From Prostheceraeus crozeri (taxonomy: Eukaryota; Platyhelminthes; Polycladida; Euryleptidae), in contig CAJQUW010007852.1 in the NCBI GenBank assembly GCA_907163375.1, forward strand, positions 1 to 64,000: DNA of 64,000 nt, written 5' to 3'. Position 1 is the stretch's first letter. Each line of letters opens with the position of its first letter. The notes beneath the pieces are model-generated. The model had not been told where the DNA came from and did not search any database. It was given only the letters and a program-made list of their open reading frames with translations. This document shows positions 43,001 to 50,079 of the stretch, one piece after another. Made by a program: the position numbers and the translations under genes.

Positions 43001-44745
43001 GGAGAGAGTTAAATTGTAAAACAATGTATGATTATACAATGAAATATCTACAGATAGATGTATTAATACTAGCTGATCTTTTTGAAAACTTTCGTGATAT
43101 GTGTTTAGAATATTACGGAATAGATCCATGTTATTGTTATTCTACACCAGGTTTAACATGGCTAGCAGGATTAAAACATACTGGTGTTCAAGCCGATGGC
43201 TCTAGGACAAAGTCCGTTAAACTTAAACATTATAAAGAAAATACATATGATAAATTATTATTTTTTGAATCTGGAATTAGAGGTGGAGTTTCATCAGTTT
43301 TAGGTAATAGATATGTTAAATGTTATAATAAGAAAGTAAATCCACAAGAATATGGAATAATGAAACCTTTATCTCCAGAAGAAAAAGAAAAAATATTAGA
43401 AATTTTTCGAACGAAACGAGAAGGAGTAGAACGTGAAAAAGCAATTGATGAATTCATGAGAGAAAACTATTTGTTATATTATGATTTTAATAGCTTATAT
43501 TCTTCTTGCATGATACAAGAATTACCAACAGGTGAAATGTCATGGTGTAATATTCGTTCTACTAGGGCTTCGCCCGTTCTAGATTATCAAAGAACATATG
43601 ATGGTGAAAATAATTTTGGTTATGTATATGAAGTTGATTTAGTATACCCTGATTATATAAAAGATAAAACAAAATATTTTCCTTTCTGTCCCGAAAACAA
43701 AATTCCTAATATAGAAGATTTTTCAGATTATCAAAAATCTTTAATTCCTAAGAAATATAGACCAACAAAAAAACTTATGTTAACACAAAGCAATAAAGGA
43801 AAGTATGTTGTTGAAGGAAGAATGCTAGATTGGTATTTAGATCATGGAATGATTCTCACCAAAATACATCGAAAACTAGAGTATAGAAAATCTAGGTGGT
43901 TAAAAAATTATATAGAGTTCAATATTGAAAAACGTAAAATAGCTAAAAGAAATAAAGATGATTTTGGAAACGTGTTCTTCAAATTAATGAATAATGCATT
44001 TTATGGTAAGACTTTAGAAAATGTGCGTAATAGACAAAATATTGAAATAGTTTATGATAAAGATAGGTTTCAAAATTTAACAAGGAAACCTACATATAAA
44101 AGAACTACTAGATTTAGTGATGAACTATGTGCTGTACATTTACGTCGAATTAGCGTAAAACATGATAAGTTTAATTTTATTGGTTTCACTATATTAGAAT
44201 TAGCTAAACTATTTATGTATAGATTTATATATGATTATTTAGCACCTGCTTATGGCAAAAACTATAAATTACACTTTACAGATACCGATTCTATTTTCTT
44301 AGAATTAACAATACCGTATAATTCTACACTTGATGAAGAAATAGATAAAATAAAAGATATCATTCATCCTTCTGATTTATGTAAAGTAAAAGATGAATTA
44401 GAAGGAAATGAAGATTTCATAACAGAAGCTATATTTTCAAAATCTAAATGTTGCTGTTATGATACAACTAATAATATTAGGACATCGGAGATGTCTTCCA
44501 GGGCTTCGCCCGTTAAAACACATAAAACATTAAAAGGAATTTCAAAGGCATCAGTGGCTAATCAAATAACATTTCAAGATTATAAAAATGTATTATTTAA
44601 TAATGAAATAAAAACAGCATGTAATTATAGACTTAATTCAAAAAAACATAACATGTATTTAAAAGAAGAACATAAATTAGCATTAGATCCATTTGATGAT
44701 AAAAGAAAAATTTTACCTGATGGAATAACTACTGAACCTTTTTAA
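40003..44745 (+). CDS. polB: Protein-primed family B DNA polymerase (element C)
   Basis: 1580 aa, larger than A/D's ~1290. In order: a C2H2 finger (CVLCKKKLQTKRSYQSH), a CFLWSIIAHLHP block, a long coiled-coil linker, a second Cys/His unit (CLQCMTSF...H...C), exonuclease YCDFEAYN, YYCGREF and KDHDHLNG zinc-type unit, YNGSKYDFHL (Exo II), YLQIDVLILADLF (Exo III), YYDFNSLYS (motif A), NNAFYGKTLENVRN (motif B) and FTDTDSIFLEL (motif C). It should replicate the linear element from a protein primer at its ends. At least eight in-frame hairpin inserts add short Ser/Arg/Ala/Pro-rich stretches between motifs without touching a catalytic one. The frame is whole. Confidence 0.9.
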   Translation: MENTKFYCVLCKKKLQTKRSYQSHLNSKLHLQNVERVDEGNILKLNSYKNYLETLPTDIKVKKMFDDYSHSEYKKVFNSEDETIQTEGSRASPVHGTSEMSSRASPVPDGRYLFGDTDEFDEAERNDEALANIKYLFNQSFEYNETDKTFSDILTNFYNIFKKSFKCYMNVEVLYTKNGPDGIPEEITQGHFTNSQEIHNVNDIQPIFESMILKLENCIIEAQLRESGWRFVKILSKKIVIDKYKNNTGGSYVSLPFSSPQIINIKNEDDYCFLWSIIAHLHPAEYHKERLSHYNKEEYINEFDLSDGLDEFPYDYNGLIKFHKKNKNLIEVNVFELNVNYVSIGKIIPLYSDSKKFYLNNKNLCQSEIVYNDRGNYMHHNIFYQGKIICTEKFELVKALSPIMINHNNYKGRTDDYNYKYSSLSSEYQQKLENLNKSLQKCKIDYQQQIKMLLQEYHHKYQNEIETIQKLNEENNKESAIARGASLRLNNEENKESAKARGASLRLNECLKKCLQQYKEQYDKEYIYQLQILNQNYHQNTFNITKEINETHEIYQDKFEKLEQSKQPAQANILYYQGHFILCKDVSIFTKTSDNKNFPCLQCMTSFRTLEEMNRHLENCQQNEAVQNTFPKDEYLEYNKWYFKNKVPFTIYCDFEAYNVNMTQNRTESSRASPDSENCTGQALEPSVFNSEKSAPGKSSAEQSKEKYLFEQKPLCWGMYIHSNYPELFKSEYFQYYGEDSSEMFTKKVEELQGRFSQLLETNIPMMPLTEKEKLNFINETKCYYCGREFTKNYKNGKGRYLDKRSDGSAVKVKDHDHLNGLYRGAAHNSCNLNANKFKYNFVPLYFYNGSKYDFHLVMKDLFSSEKLQQQQINVLCKTEGEYFSMQLGCIRILDAFRFFTPYSLDVMGKTLKSEQCKILNKYNLKPLKGIFPYEYIACGSQSKTDITGDKTCGSQSKTDFNSVNKIMEEEQLPPINKFKSTLKQSKLSDEDYAEAEKNWRELNCKTMYDYTMKYLQIDVLILADLFENFRDMCLEYYGIDPCYCYSTPGLTWLAGLKHTGVQADGSRTKSVKLKHYKENTYDKLLFFESGIRGGVSSVLGNRYVKCYNKKVNPQEYGIMKPLSPEEKEKILEIFRTKREGVEREKAIDEFMRENYLLYYDFNSLYSSCMIQELPTGEMSWCNIRSTRASPVLDYQRTYDGENNFGYVYEVDLVYPDYIKDKTKYFPFCPENKIPNIEDFSDYQKSLIPKKYRPTKKLMLTQSNKGKYVVEGRMLDWYLDHGMILTKIHRKLEYRKSRWLKNYIEFNIEKRKIAKRNKDDFGNVFFKLMNNAFYGKTLENVRNRQNIEIVYDKDRFQNLTRKPTYKRTTRFSDELCAVHLRRISVKHDKFNFIGFTILELAKLFMYRFIYDYLAPAYGKNYKLHFTDTDSIFLELTIPYNSTLDEEIDKIKDIIHPSDLCKVKDELEGNEDFITEAIFSKSKCCCYDTTNNIRTSEMSSRASPVKTHKTLKGISKASVANQITFQDYKNVLFNNEIKTACNYRLNSKKHNMYLKEEHKLALDPFDDKRKILPDGITTEPF
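40256..40325. repeat. In-frame hairpin inserts in PolB of C, site 1
   Basis: AACCGAAGGTT, GGGCTTCGCCC, then ACATCAGAGATGT and a second GGGCTTCGCCC, encoding TEGSRASPV and EMSSRASPV. Four stems in 70 bases. Confidence 0.9.
41435..41522. repeat. In-frame hairpin inserts in PolB of C, site 2 (duplicated)
   Basis: Two copies, 54 bp apart, of GGCTATAGCC/GGCTAAAGCC plus GGAGCTTCGCTCC, encoding ARGASLRLN twice in the coiled-coil linker. Flanking host codons are also duplicated. Confidence 0.9.
41996..42068. repeat. In-frame hairpin inserts in PolB of C, site 3 (inverted pair)
   Basis: The element appears once forward (CGAACGGAAAGTTCCAGGGC...) and once reversed (GGGCCAAGCCCTAGAACCTT then CGGTT) within 73 bases, just after the exonuclease DFE motif. 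Some stems have mismatches, so these copies look older. Confidence 0.8.
42410..42436. repeat. In-frame hairpin insert in PolB of C, site 4
   Basis: ACGGCTCTGCCGT (5-bp stem, 3-nt loop) next to AAGCGAAGC, inside the zinc-type unit just before KDHDHLNG; adds roughly RSDGSAVK relative to the A/D polymerases. Confidence 0.75.
42812..42882. repeat. In-frame hairpin inserts in PolB of C, site 5 (duplicated)
   Basis: Two copies, 42 bp apart, of GCCTGCGGC/CCTGTGG followed by CAGTCGAAGACTG, encoding CGSQSKTD twice. The stem CAGTC/GACTG differs from other sites but keeps the C-GAA-G loop. Confidence 0.85.
43194..43215. repeat. In-frame hairpin insert in PolB of C, site 6
   Basis: GGACAAAGTCC (4-bp stem, AAA loop) preceded by a degraded GCCGATGGC, encoding ADGSRTKSV. 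Confidence 0.7.
43558..43580. repeat. In-frame hairpin insert in PolB of C, site 7
   Basis: GGGCTTCGCCC within TCTACTAGGGCTTCGCCCG, encoding STRASPV shortly after motif A. Confidence 0.8.
44480..44514. repeat. In-frame hairpin insert in PolB of C, site 8
   Basis: ACATCGGAGATGT (5-bp stem, GGA loop closed by C-G) plus GGGCTTCGCCC, encoding TSEMSSRASPV. It matches the second half of site 1. Confidence 0.85.
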
Positions 44746-44827
44746 TTTTCTAATTTCTAAGATAGACAAATTTGATATATATATAAAATAAAAAAAAATA
44801 TTGTAACACTATATTTATATATTTTTA

Positions 44828-45523
44828 TCACTCCGCGAAAATATTTTCGATAACTCTTTCATGAATTTTTTTATCAATATTAATTGTAATGAAGCCATAA
44901 TCTTTTGACCAAGCATTATTACACGATTGTTTAAATTCATCTTTATTTCTTACGCATAAATCTCTTAACAAATCACTTAAGTTTCTTGCATTTATTTCAA
45001 ATAGTATAAATATATTTGCATTCTTTCTAATAACACTTCCGTCTAATGAATACATACTTTGTGTTAAATAAAACACACTACAGTTATTATGTCTACCTCT
45101 TGTGAAATAATTTCTCTGAACTGACTGATTTCTATCATTAACACAATCATCAAAAATTACACAATGTTTCATTGTTTTATCTAGTTTACTAGGATCTTGC
45201 ATATTACCACTATCATCTATTAATTGTATCTTTATATGGTTATTTTTATTAGATTCTACTAACTGATTATTTTTTGCTGCTTCTTCACACCACGAACTTA
45301 TTTCTTCTTCATCTTCAGATTTTTCATATTCTTTGAATAATGAAGCAATTGCTGTTTTTTTAAGATTATTTTCAAATCCATATTTTAAAAATTGATAGAC
45401 GGGTTGTTCTGCCGTTGTTGTATAAATTATAAGATTGTTATAATCCAAAAAAATTGGAGTCGTTAAAATTTTAAATAATAGATACGTTTTTCCGCAACCT
45501 GATCTTCCACAAATAACTGACAA
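44828..45523 (-). CDS. Packaging ATPase, A32/FtsK-HerA-like (element C)
   Basis: About 231 aa; the N-terminus is uncertain because the frame opens with TTG. Walker A is GRSGCGKT close to the start and Walker B is HCVIFDDCV about 110 residues later, followed by a QRNYFTRGRHNNCSVFYLTQ sensor-like stretch typical of poxvirus A32 relatives. It would package the genome into capsids. Gene order differs from A/B, where the ATPase lies on the integrase side. The region upstream of it (45524-45600) is A+T-rich and the gene may be slightly damaged at its start. Confidence 0.75.
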   Translation of the reverse strand: MSVICGRSGCGKTYLLFKILTTPIFLDYNNLIIYTTTAEQPVYQFLKYGFENNLKKTAIASLFKEYEKSEDEEEISSWCEEAAKNNQLVESNKNNHIKIQLIDDSGNMQDPSKLDKTMKHCVIFDDCVNDRNQSVQRNYFTRGRHNNCSVFYLTQSMYSLDGSVIRKNANIFILFEINARNLSDLLRDLCVRNKDEFKQSCNNAWSKDYGFITINIDKKIHERVIENIFAE

Positions 45524-45661
45524 AACTTTATTAGATAAATTTGGATGATGATTAAATTTAAGTTTTTTTTATTTAATGGTAGCACTTCACTCATTTTTTA
45601 ATAAAAAAATTTTTTTTTATTTTTTTATTTTTTGTTTCTAAAGAAGAAGAAGAAAATTAAA

Positions 45662-45742
45662 CTTCTCTAGCTTCGCGTGGGAGTTTATACCTCTCGAACG
45701 GGAGTTTATACCTCTCGAACGGGAGTTTATACCTCCCGAACC
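45662..45742. repeat. 21-bp tandem repeat at the end of the 262-aa gene
   Basis: GGGAGTTTATACCTCTCGAAC three times in direct tandem (to ~45740), covering the last codons and stop of the - strand gene at 45727, followed by CTAGCTTCGCG. Unit length is a multiple of three. Confidence 0.85.
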
Positions 45743-46515
45743 AAAAGATCTATCATAATCTCTTCACCTCCAAAATTTATTTCTTGTCCTTTTTCATCAG
45801 TGATTCTAATGCCAATGTTGTTAATAGTTTTTCTTGTAATAGGAAAATATATTAATGTTTGTGGAATTACATTTAATCTATAACCAATGGGTACAGTAAA
45901 AGCTGGAAAACTGAATATTAAATTTGATAATTTACCATTTATATATCCTCCTTCAATAATGTCACAATGTACAACAATTGAATTTATTTCAGTTATTTTT
46001 GGAATCTTCTCACCTAAATGATAACCTTGACTATAGGTTTGTTTATTAAATCCTAATAGCTTTGACAATGATCTATCATGATTAAAATCAACTTGATGAT
46101 TTTCGTCTAAAGTAAGAGAAAATTTATTAACTGCCGGTTCAACTGCAAAATGTAATTGTTTCTTATCTTTAAATGGTATACCTAAATGTCTCTTAATTTC
46201 ATTTGATATTGATTCAACTTCGTAAGAACCAGGAAGAAAAGTTAATATTTTCCACGTTTTGCCTTTATCAGTAGAATATCTAAATTTATCATTCACATCT
46301 TTGATAACGTTTTGAATAGTGTTAAATGTAGAGAAACTAGTCAATGCAATTTGATAATTTTTATTTTGTTCCAAATGTAGAATGGGTTCTAAATTACAAG
46401 TGTGTGATGAAGTAGTTGTTATAATTTTTAACGTCGTACTAAATTTTGATGAACCCAAAATCTCTATCAAATTTTCTAAATGATTATTAATTTTGTCTAA
46501 ATCTGCTGAACACAT
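45727..46515 (-). CDS. Virion-type protein with LLGF block (element C)
   Basis: 262 aa. The centre has SLSKLLGFNKQTYSQGYH and the C-terminus FPAFTVPIGYRLNVIPQTLI then a GIRITDEKGQEINFGGEEI finish. The LLGF block recalls KLFGFSM and DILGFD in A/D's two WEVG proteins, which have the same block before their C-terminal domain, so it is probably the counterpart in C. Proteins of this sort are common in invertebrate Polintons and may form vertex or surface structures. Function is inferred from context only. Confidence 0.5.
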   Translation of the reverse strand: MCSADLDKINNHLENLIEILGSSKFSTTLKIITTTSSHTCNLEPILHLEQNKNYQIALTSFSTFNTIQNVIKDVNDKFRYSTDKGKTWKILTFLPGSYEVESISNEIKRHLGIPFKDKKQLHFAVEPAVNKFSLTLDENHQVDFNHDRSLSKLLGFNKQTYSQGYHLGEKIPKITEINSIVVHCDIIEGGYINGKLSNLIFSFPAFTVPIGYRLNVIPQTLIYFPITRKTINNIGIRITDEKGQEINFGGEEIMIDLLVREV

Positions 46516-46519
46516 TTTT

Positions 46520-46607
46520 AAACTAAAAAAATTAAATAAATATTATAGATAAAAATCGTAGATAAAAATCATAAATAAAAAGCATAGATAAAAATCATAG
46601 ATAAAAA
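46520..46607 (-). promoter_or_regulatory. ATAGATAAAAATC repeat upstream of the 262-aa gene
   Basis: About five imperfect copies of ATAGATAAAAATC fill the 92-bp gap before the ATG at 46515. Noncoding, probably part of the promoter. Confidence 0.45.
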
Positions 46608-47435
46608 TTAGAAACAACATATTTCAGCCACATTTTTATAATCCTCTTCATTTAGAATCTTCTTTTCTAACAGTCTTTTCAATATAGCATGAATTTCATT
46701 GAAACTAGAATTATGTCCTTCTTTTATTGCAGATATTAAAATATTTAATCTATTTAGTAATTCTTGTGGATCATCTGGTAAAAATACAGTTGTTTCAGTT
46801 TTCTGTTTTTCAGATAAACCTTTCCCTACTTTAACTCCCGTTGATAATAAATTTTCTAATTGTTTATAACGTCTAAGAGATTTTACTGCACCAACTCTGT
46901 CTAACATAGCTTTATATTTTATGAGATCTTCTACAGCATAATTATTTAAATCTGCTCCTCTTAAAAGATTAACAAAATTTCTATCTAAATTAAAAGGAGA
47001 TTTATCTGGTGAAAAAATTATACCTCGAAAAGGTTGTGGAAATATTTCTTTTTGTCCGAGATAAAATCTAGGTATTGTTTTTCCATCTATAAATGAAATA
47101 GAATGTTCAAATTGCATAGATTTTGGTAATTTCTTATTAATGTTTGATTCTAGTAATCCATAGTCATCTAATATAGTTTTGTGCTCTGGATCTGTTATAT
47201 CAATTTGTTTATCATTATTTGTACTTTCTTTTTCAAGAGTTTTAAATGGTTTCATAGTTTTCTCAAAATCAGTTTTTACTTGCTCGGTTTGCTGCATTTG
47301 TTCAAACATATCAGATTGAATACCAGCTTTTATCATTCTATGTTGAAGATGATTTTCTTTCATAATATTTCTTTGTTTTATTAACTCTTCTAATTGTTTT
47401 ATTCTTTTAAAATTATCAGCTTTAATTTTATCCAT
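46608..47435 (-). CDS. Conserved Polinton protein, counterpart of the ATPase neighbour (element C)
   Basis: About 275 aa from the ATG at 47435 (MDKIKAD), which follows an A+T leader as other C genes do; the frame is open a little further up. The N-terminal half is a charged helix (KRIKQLEELIKQRN). In the middle, NFVNLLRGADLNNYAVEDLI and KYKAMLDRVGAVKSLRRYKQ parallel the SRYEDLIQYATRRKRR part of A's 230-aa protein. Function unknown; probably virion- or packaging-related. Confidence 0.45.
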   Translation of the reverse strand: MDKIKADNFKRIKQLEELIKQRNIMKENHLQHRMIKAGIQSDMFEQMQQTEQVKTDFEKTMKPFKTLEKESTNNDKQIDITDPEHKTILDDYGLLESNINKKLPKSMQFEHSISFIDGKTIPRFYLGQKEIFPQPFRGIIFSPDKSPFNLDRNFVNLLRGADLNNYAVEDLIKYKAMLDRVGAVKSLRRYKQLENLLSTGVKVGKGLSEKQKTETTVFLPDDPQELLNRLNILISAIKEGHNSSFNEIHAILKRLLEKKILNEEDYKNVAEICCF

Positions 47436-47576
47436 TTTTAAAATATAATATTTGAATTTTGTGGTAACATTGGAATACAGCAAAAACATTTTACTGAACA
47501 AATTATTTTTTTATTGCTTTGTTGTTTGACATCTTTTCGCTTTAAGTTTTGTTTAATAAAGTTTTGCTTAAATTTT
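47436..47576. other. Last visible segment of element C
   Basis: 141 bp of A+T-rich noncoding DNA between the 275-aa gene and the tip of element D. No C-type terminal repeat is present, which fits interruption rather than a natural end. The final six bases, AATTTT, are the candidate target duplication of D. Confidence 0.6.
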
Positions 47577-48093
47577 AGTAGTAAGAAAACGGCGAACACC
47601 AGATAGCGCAAGATGGCCGCCATCGCTGAGTCCCCCCCCCTCTGGTCCGCCAGTGTCGTGATGTGCCGGCGAGGTTCTGCTGCCGTCCCCCCCCCTCTGG
47701 ACCGTCAGTGTGTGAGTCTTGGGTGTCTGTGTCCGACCGCCTGGTGGACTTGGGCGACCGTCTAGGTTGACGTGGGCGACCGTCTAGGTTGTCTTGGTTA
47801 ACCTGTGGTATGTTTTGGTGTGTAGTGTCCAAACGCGGCCTCGGATGTGAAAACGGAGGCCAGATTCGGATTCAGCGTGAAATTCTGCATCTGTATGGTG
47901 AATTTGAAAGCAATCGGAGATAAAAATTTTTCGCTGACGTCCCCCCCCCTCTGGACAGCTTGCTTCGATCTTGGCTTCTAGTGGACGGATTTTGTCGAGT
48001 GAGGTGTCATTTGAAAGCTAAGAGTGAGACAAATTCACTGAAACAAACGGCTTGTTCCTATCTGTCTTCGTTTACATGTGAGACGCCATTTAA

Positions 48094-48712
48094 GATTTTA
48101 GGTCGGAGCTCACCTGAAAAAATCCTAAGTGTCAGAGTGACTTTGTATGGGAAAAATTAAAAATTTTCCAAAGTGTGGAATTTCGACCTGGGACCTTTAC
48201 CAAAGTTTGTTTCATCAAATTTCGCTGACCCCCCCCTTTGTTCTAACTTTGGTTCTAGTGGACGGATTTTGTTCGTTCGACTTGCATTGGAAAGAGGATG
48301 AAACACTGCTCGACCGCATTTTTCGTTGCGAGTCAATCGGAGCAGCCGTTCAAAAGTTAGAGCGGTTACAAGATTTTAGGTCGGAGCTCACCTGAAAAAA
48401 TCCTAAGTGTCAGAGTGAGCTCCGACCTAAAATCTTGTAACCGCTCTAACTTTTGAACGGCTGCTCCGATTGACTCGCAACGAAAAATGCGGTCGAGCAG
48501 TGTTTCATCCTCTTTCCAATGCAAGTCGAACGAACAAAATCCGTCCACTAGAACCAAAGTTAGAACAAAGGGGGGGGAGGTCAGCGAAATTTGATGAAAC
48601 AAACTTTGGTAAAGGTCCCAGGTCGAAATTCCACACTTTGGAAAATTTTTAATTTTTCCCATACAAAGTCACTCTGACACTTAGGATTTTTTCAGGTGAG
48701 CTCCGACCTAAA
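48094..48712. repeat. ~295-bp-arm inverted repeat inside D's terminal region
   Basis: Arms at about 48094-48390 and 48416-48712 are near-perfect reverse complements around a 25-bp centre. A further unit follows in direct orientation (to ~48985). A has only a much smaller inversion at the corresponding place. Confidence 0.85.
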
Positions 48713-49431
48713 ATCTTGTAACCGCTCTAACTTTTGAACGGCTGCTCCGATTGACTCGCAACGAAAAATGCGGTCGAGCAGTGTTTCATCCTCTTTCCAA
48801 TGCAAGTCGAACGAACAAAATCCGTCCACTAGAACCAAAGTTAGAACAAAGGGGGGGGTCAGCGAAATTTGATGAAACAAACTTTGGTAAAGGTCCCAGG
48901 TCGAAATTCCACACTTTGGAAAATTTTTAATTTTTCCCATACAAAGTCACTCTGACACTTAGGATTTTTTCAGGTGAGCTCCGACCTAAAATCTTAAATG
49001 GCGTCTCACATGTAAACGAAGACAGATAGGAACAAGCCGTTTGTTTCAGTGAATTTGTCTCACTCTTAGCTTTCAAATGACACCTCACTCGACAAAATCC
49101 GTCCACTAGAAGCCAAGATCGAAGCAAGCTGTCCAGAGGGGGGGGGACGTCAGCGAAATTTGATGGAAAATGCTTTGGTAAAGGTCCCAGGTCAAAATTC
49201 GGAAGTTTTAAATTTTTCAAAATTTTCACCACACTGGAGCTCCCACACTTAGGAATTTTTTCACTTGTGGCATGTTACATGGTCATGTGCTGACACACCA
49301 ACTTCCCGTGGTCATATGAGAATGGTTCAGGTGTCATATTGTAAAGAATGATGAGACAAATCGTTTGCAACAAACCGCATGTCGCTACGATGAATACTTT
49401 CGGAGATAGAGCCATTTTAAGTTTTCTTCCG

Positions 49432-49448
49432 AGCATATATAAACCCCC
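49432..49448 (+). promoter_or_regulatory. TATA box of the terminal coiled-coil gene (D)
   Basis: GAGCATATATAAACCCCCG, matching A's box on the other strand, with a splice donor GAG|GTAAGC ~40 bp downstream. Confidence 0.6.
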
Positions 49449-49484
49449 GACAACGCAAGTCTGATCACTTCATCGAAAGACGAG

Positions 49485-50076
49485 GTAAGCGACGGTCGTC
49501 GCTCTGAGCTCCCGATATCGGGTTGCAAAGGACTCTATCTTTTGAAGTAGGCAAGCTATCTTCTTACTTCAAAGTTTGTGTGATAGAGTTTGATAGTGTC
49601 TTTACTACTGATAAAATTTTTTAAAAGTAGTATGAGTAGTAAAATGCGGAATTTTTTAAAAATTCTTAATTTTCAGTTTTTCAAAGTTTTAACATGTAGA
49701 CTAAGGTTTTCAAGTATGCTGAGTTCAAATCTGCTATCAGATTTGAAATGTAACTAAGTCTAAGGCAGCTTTGAGGGGTTGGATCCCAGCTACTGATCAC
49801 TACCTTTGACTCGGCGTTCCTGTTACCACTTCGGGGCAGTGACAATGATGTCTTCAGCTGTAAAGAGCGGGTATCGGGGAAGATCTCTCACTTCCCTAGT
49901 GATCAGTACAAGGCCTTCGGGCTGTCGACGGGATCTAGTGCCACTCACTACACTCAAATCTATCATTCCTCACTAAGTGTAAAATCATTCTTTTCCGTTT
50001 TTATAAACTAGGAATCAATCGTTTGCTATCAAACGTTTACGGAATTATAATCATTGTTTTCCCCTTTTCACTTCAG
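49485..50076 (+). other. Predicted 5' UTR intron (D)
   Basis: Donor GAGGTAAGCG at 49485 and acceptor CCCCTTTTCACTTCAG ending at 50076, four bases before the ATG at 50080. It has the same layout as in A. Confidence 0.6.
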
Positions 50077-50079
50077 AAA

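Larger units (their letters stand above)
31455..47576. mobile_element. Element C: A+T-rich Polinton-type element with hairpin repeats
   Basis: A different lineage from A/B/D: far more A+T-rich, different gene order and unrelated sequence, but with Polinton hallmarks (rve integrase, PLA2 domain, double-jelly-roll capsid, PolB with finger, A32-like ATPase, adenain). It starts AGTAATGGGC at the break in B's capsid gene, fitting a Polinton AG tip, and continues with tandem repeats. No right terminus is seen: D's tip begins at 47577. Most genes are open; about one or two look broken. More than 20 small hairpin inserts are scattered through it. Confidence 0.85.
47577..49955 (+). repeat. Terminal region of element D with TIR tip
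   Basis: Inverted counterpart of 18270-20602. It holds C/G-tract motifs at ~47630, 47687, 47940, 48228, 48570, 48851 and 49137 and a ~278-bp repeated unit. The outer ~0.65 kb is the true terminal inverted repeat by match to B. Short ORFs here (for instance the ~82-codon ones starting MGKIKNFPKCG) are copies of the repeat and not genes. Confidence 0.85.

Noticed and set aside
31455-47576. Element C considered as bacterial contamination (palindromic inserts recall Rickettsia).
   Set aside because: Its genes are Polinton-type (capsid, rve integrase, pPolB, A32-like ATPase), there are no ribosome-binding sites, and it joins B precisely at an AG tip.
48147-48940. Three ORFs of ~82-98 codons starting MGKIKNFPKCG on both strands of D's terminal region.
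   Set aside because: They are the repeat unit read three times, including an inverted copy, with no family signal; open frames follow from repeat identity.
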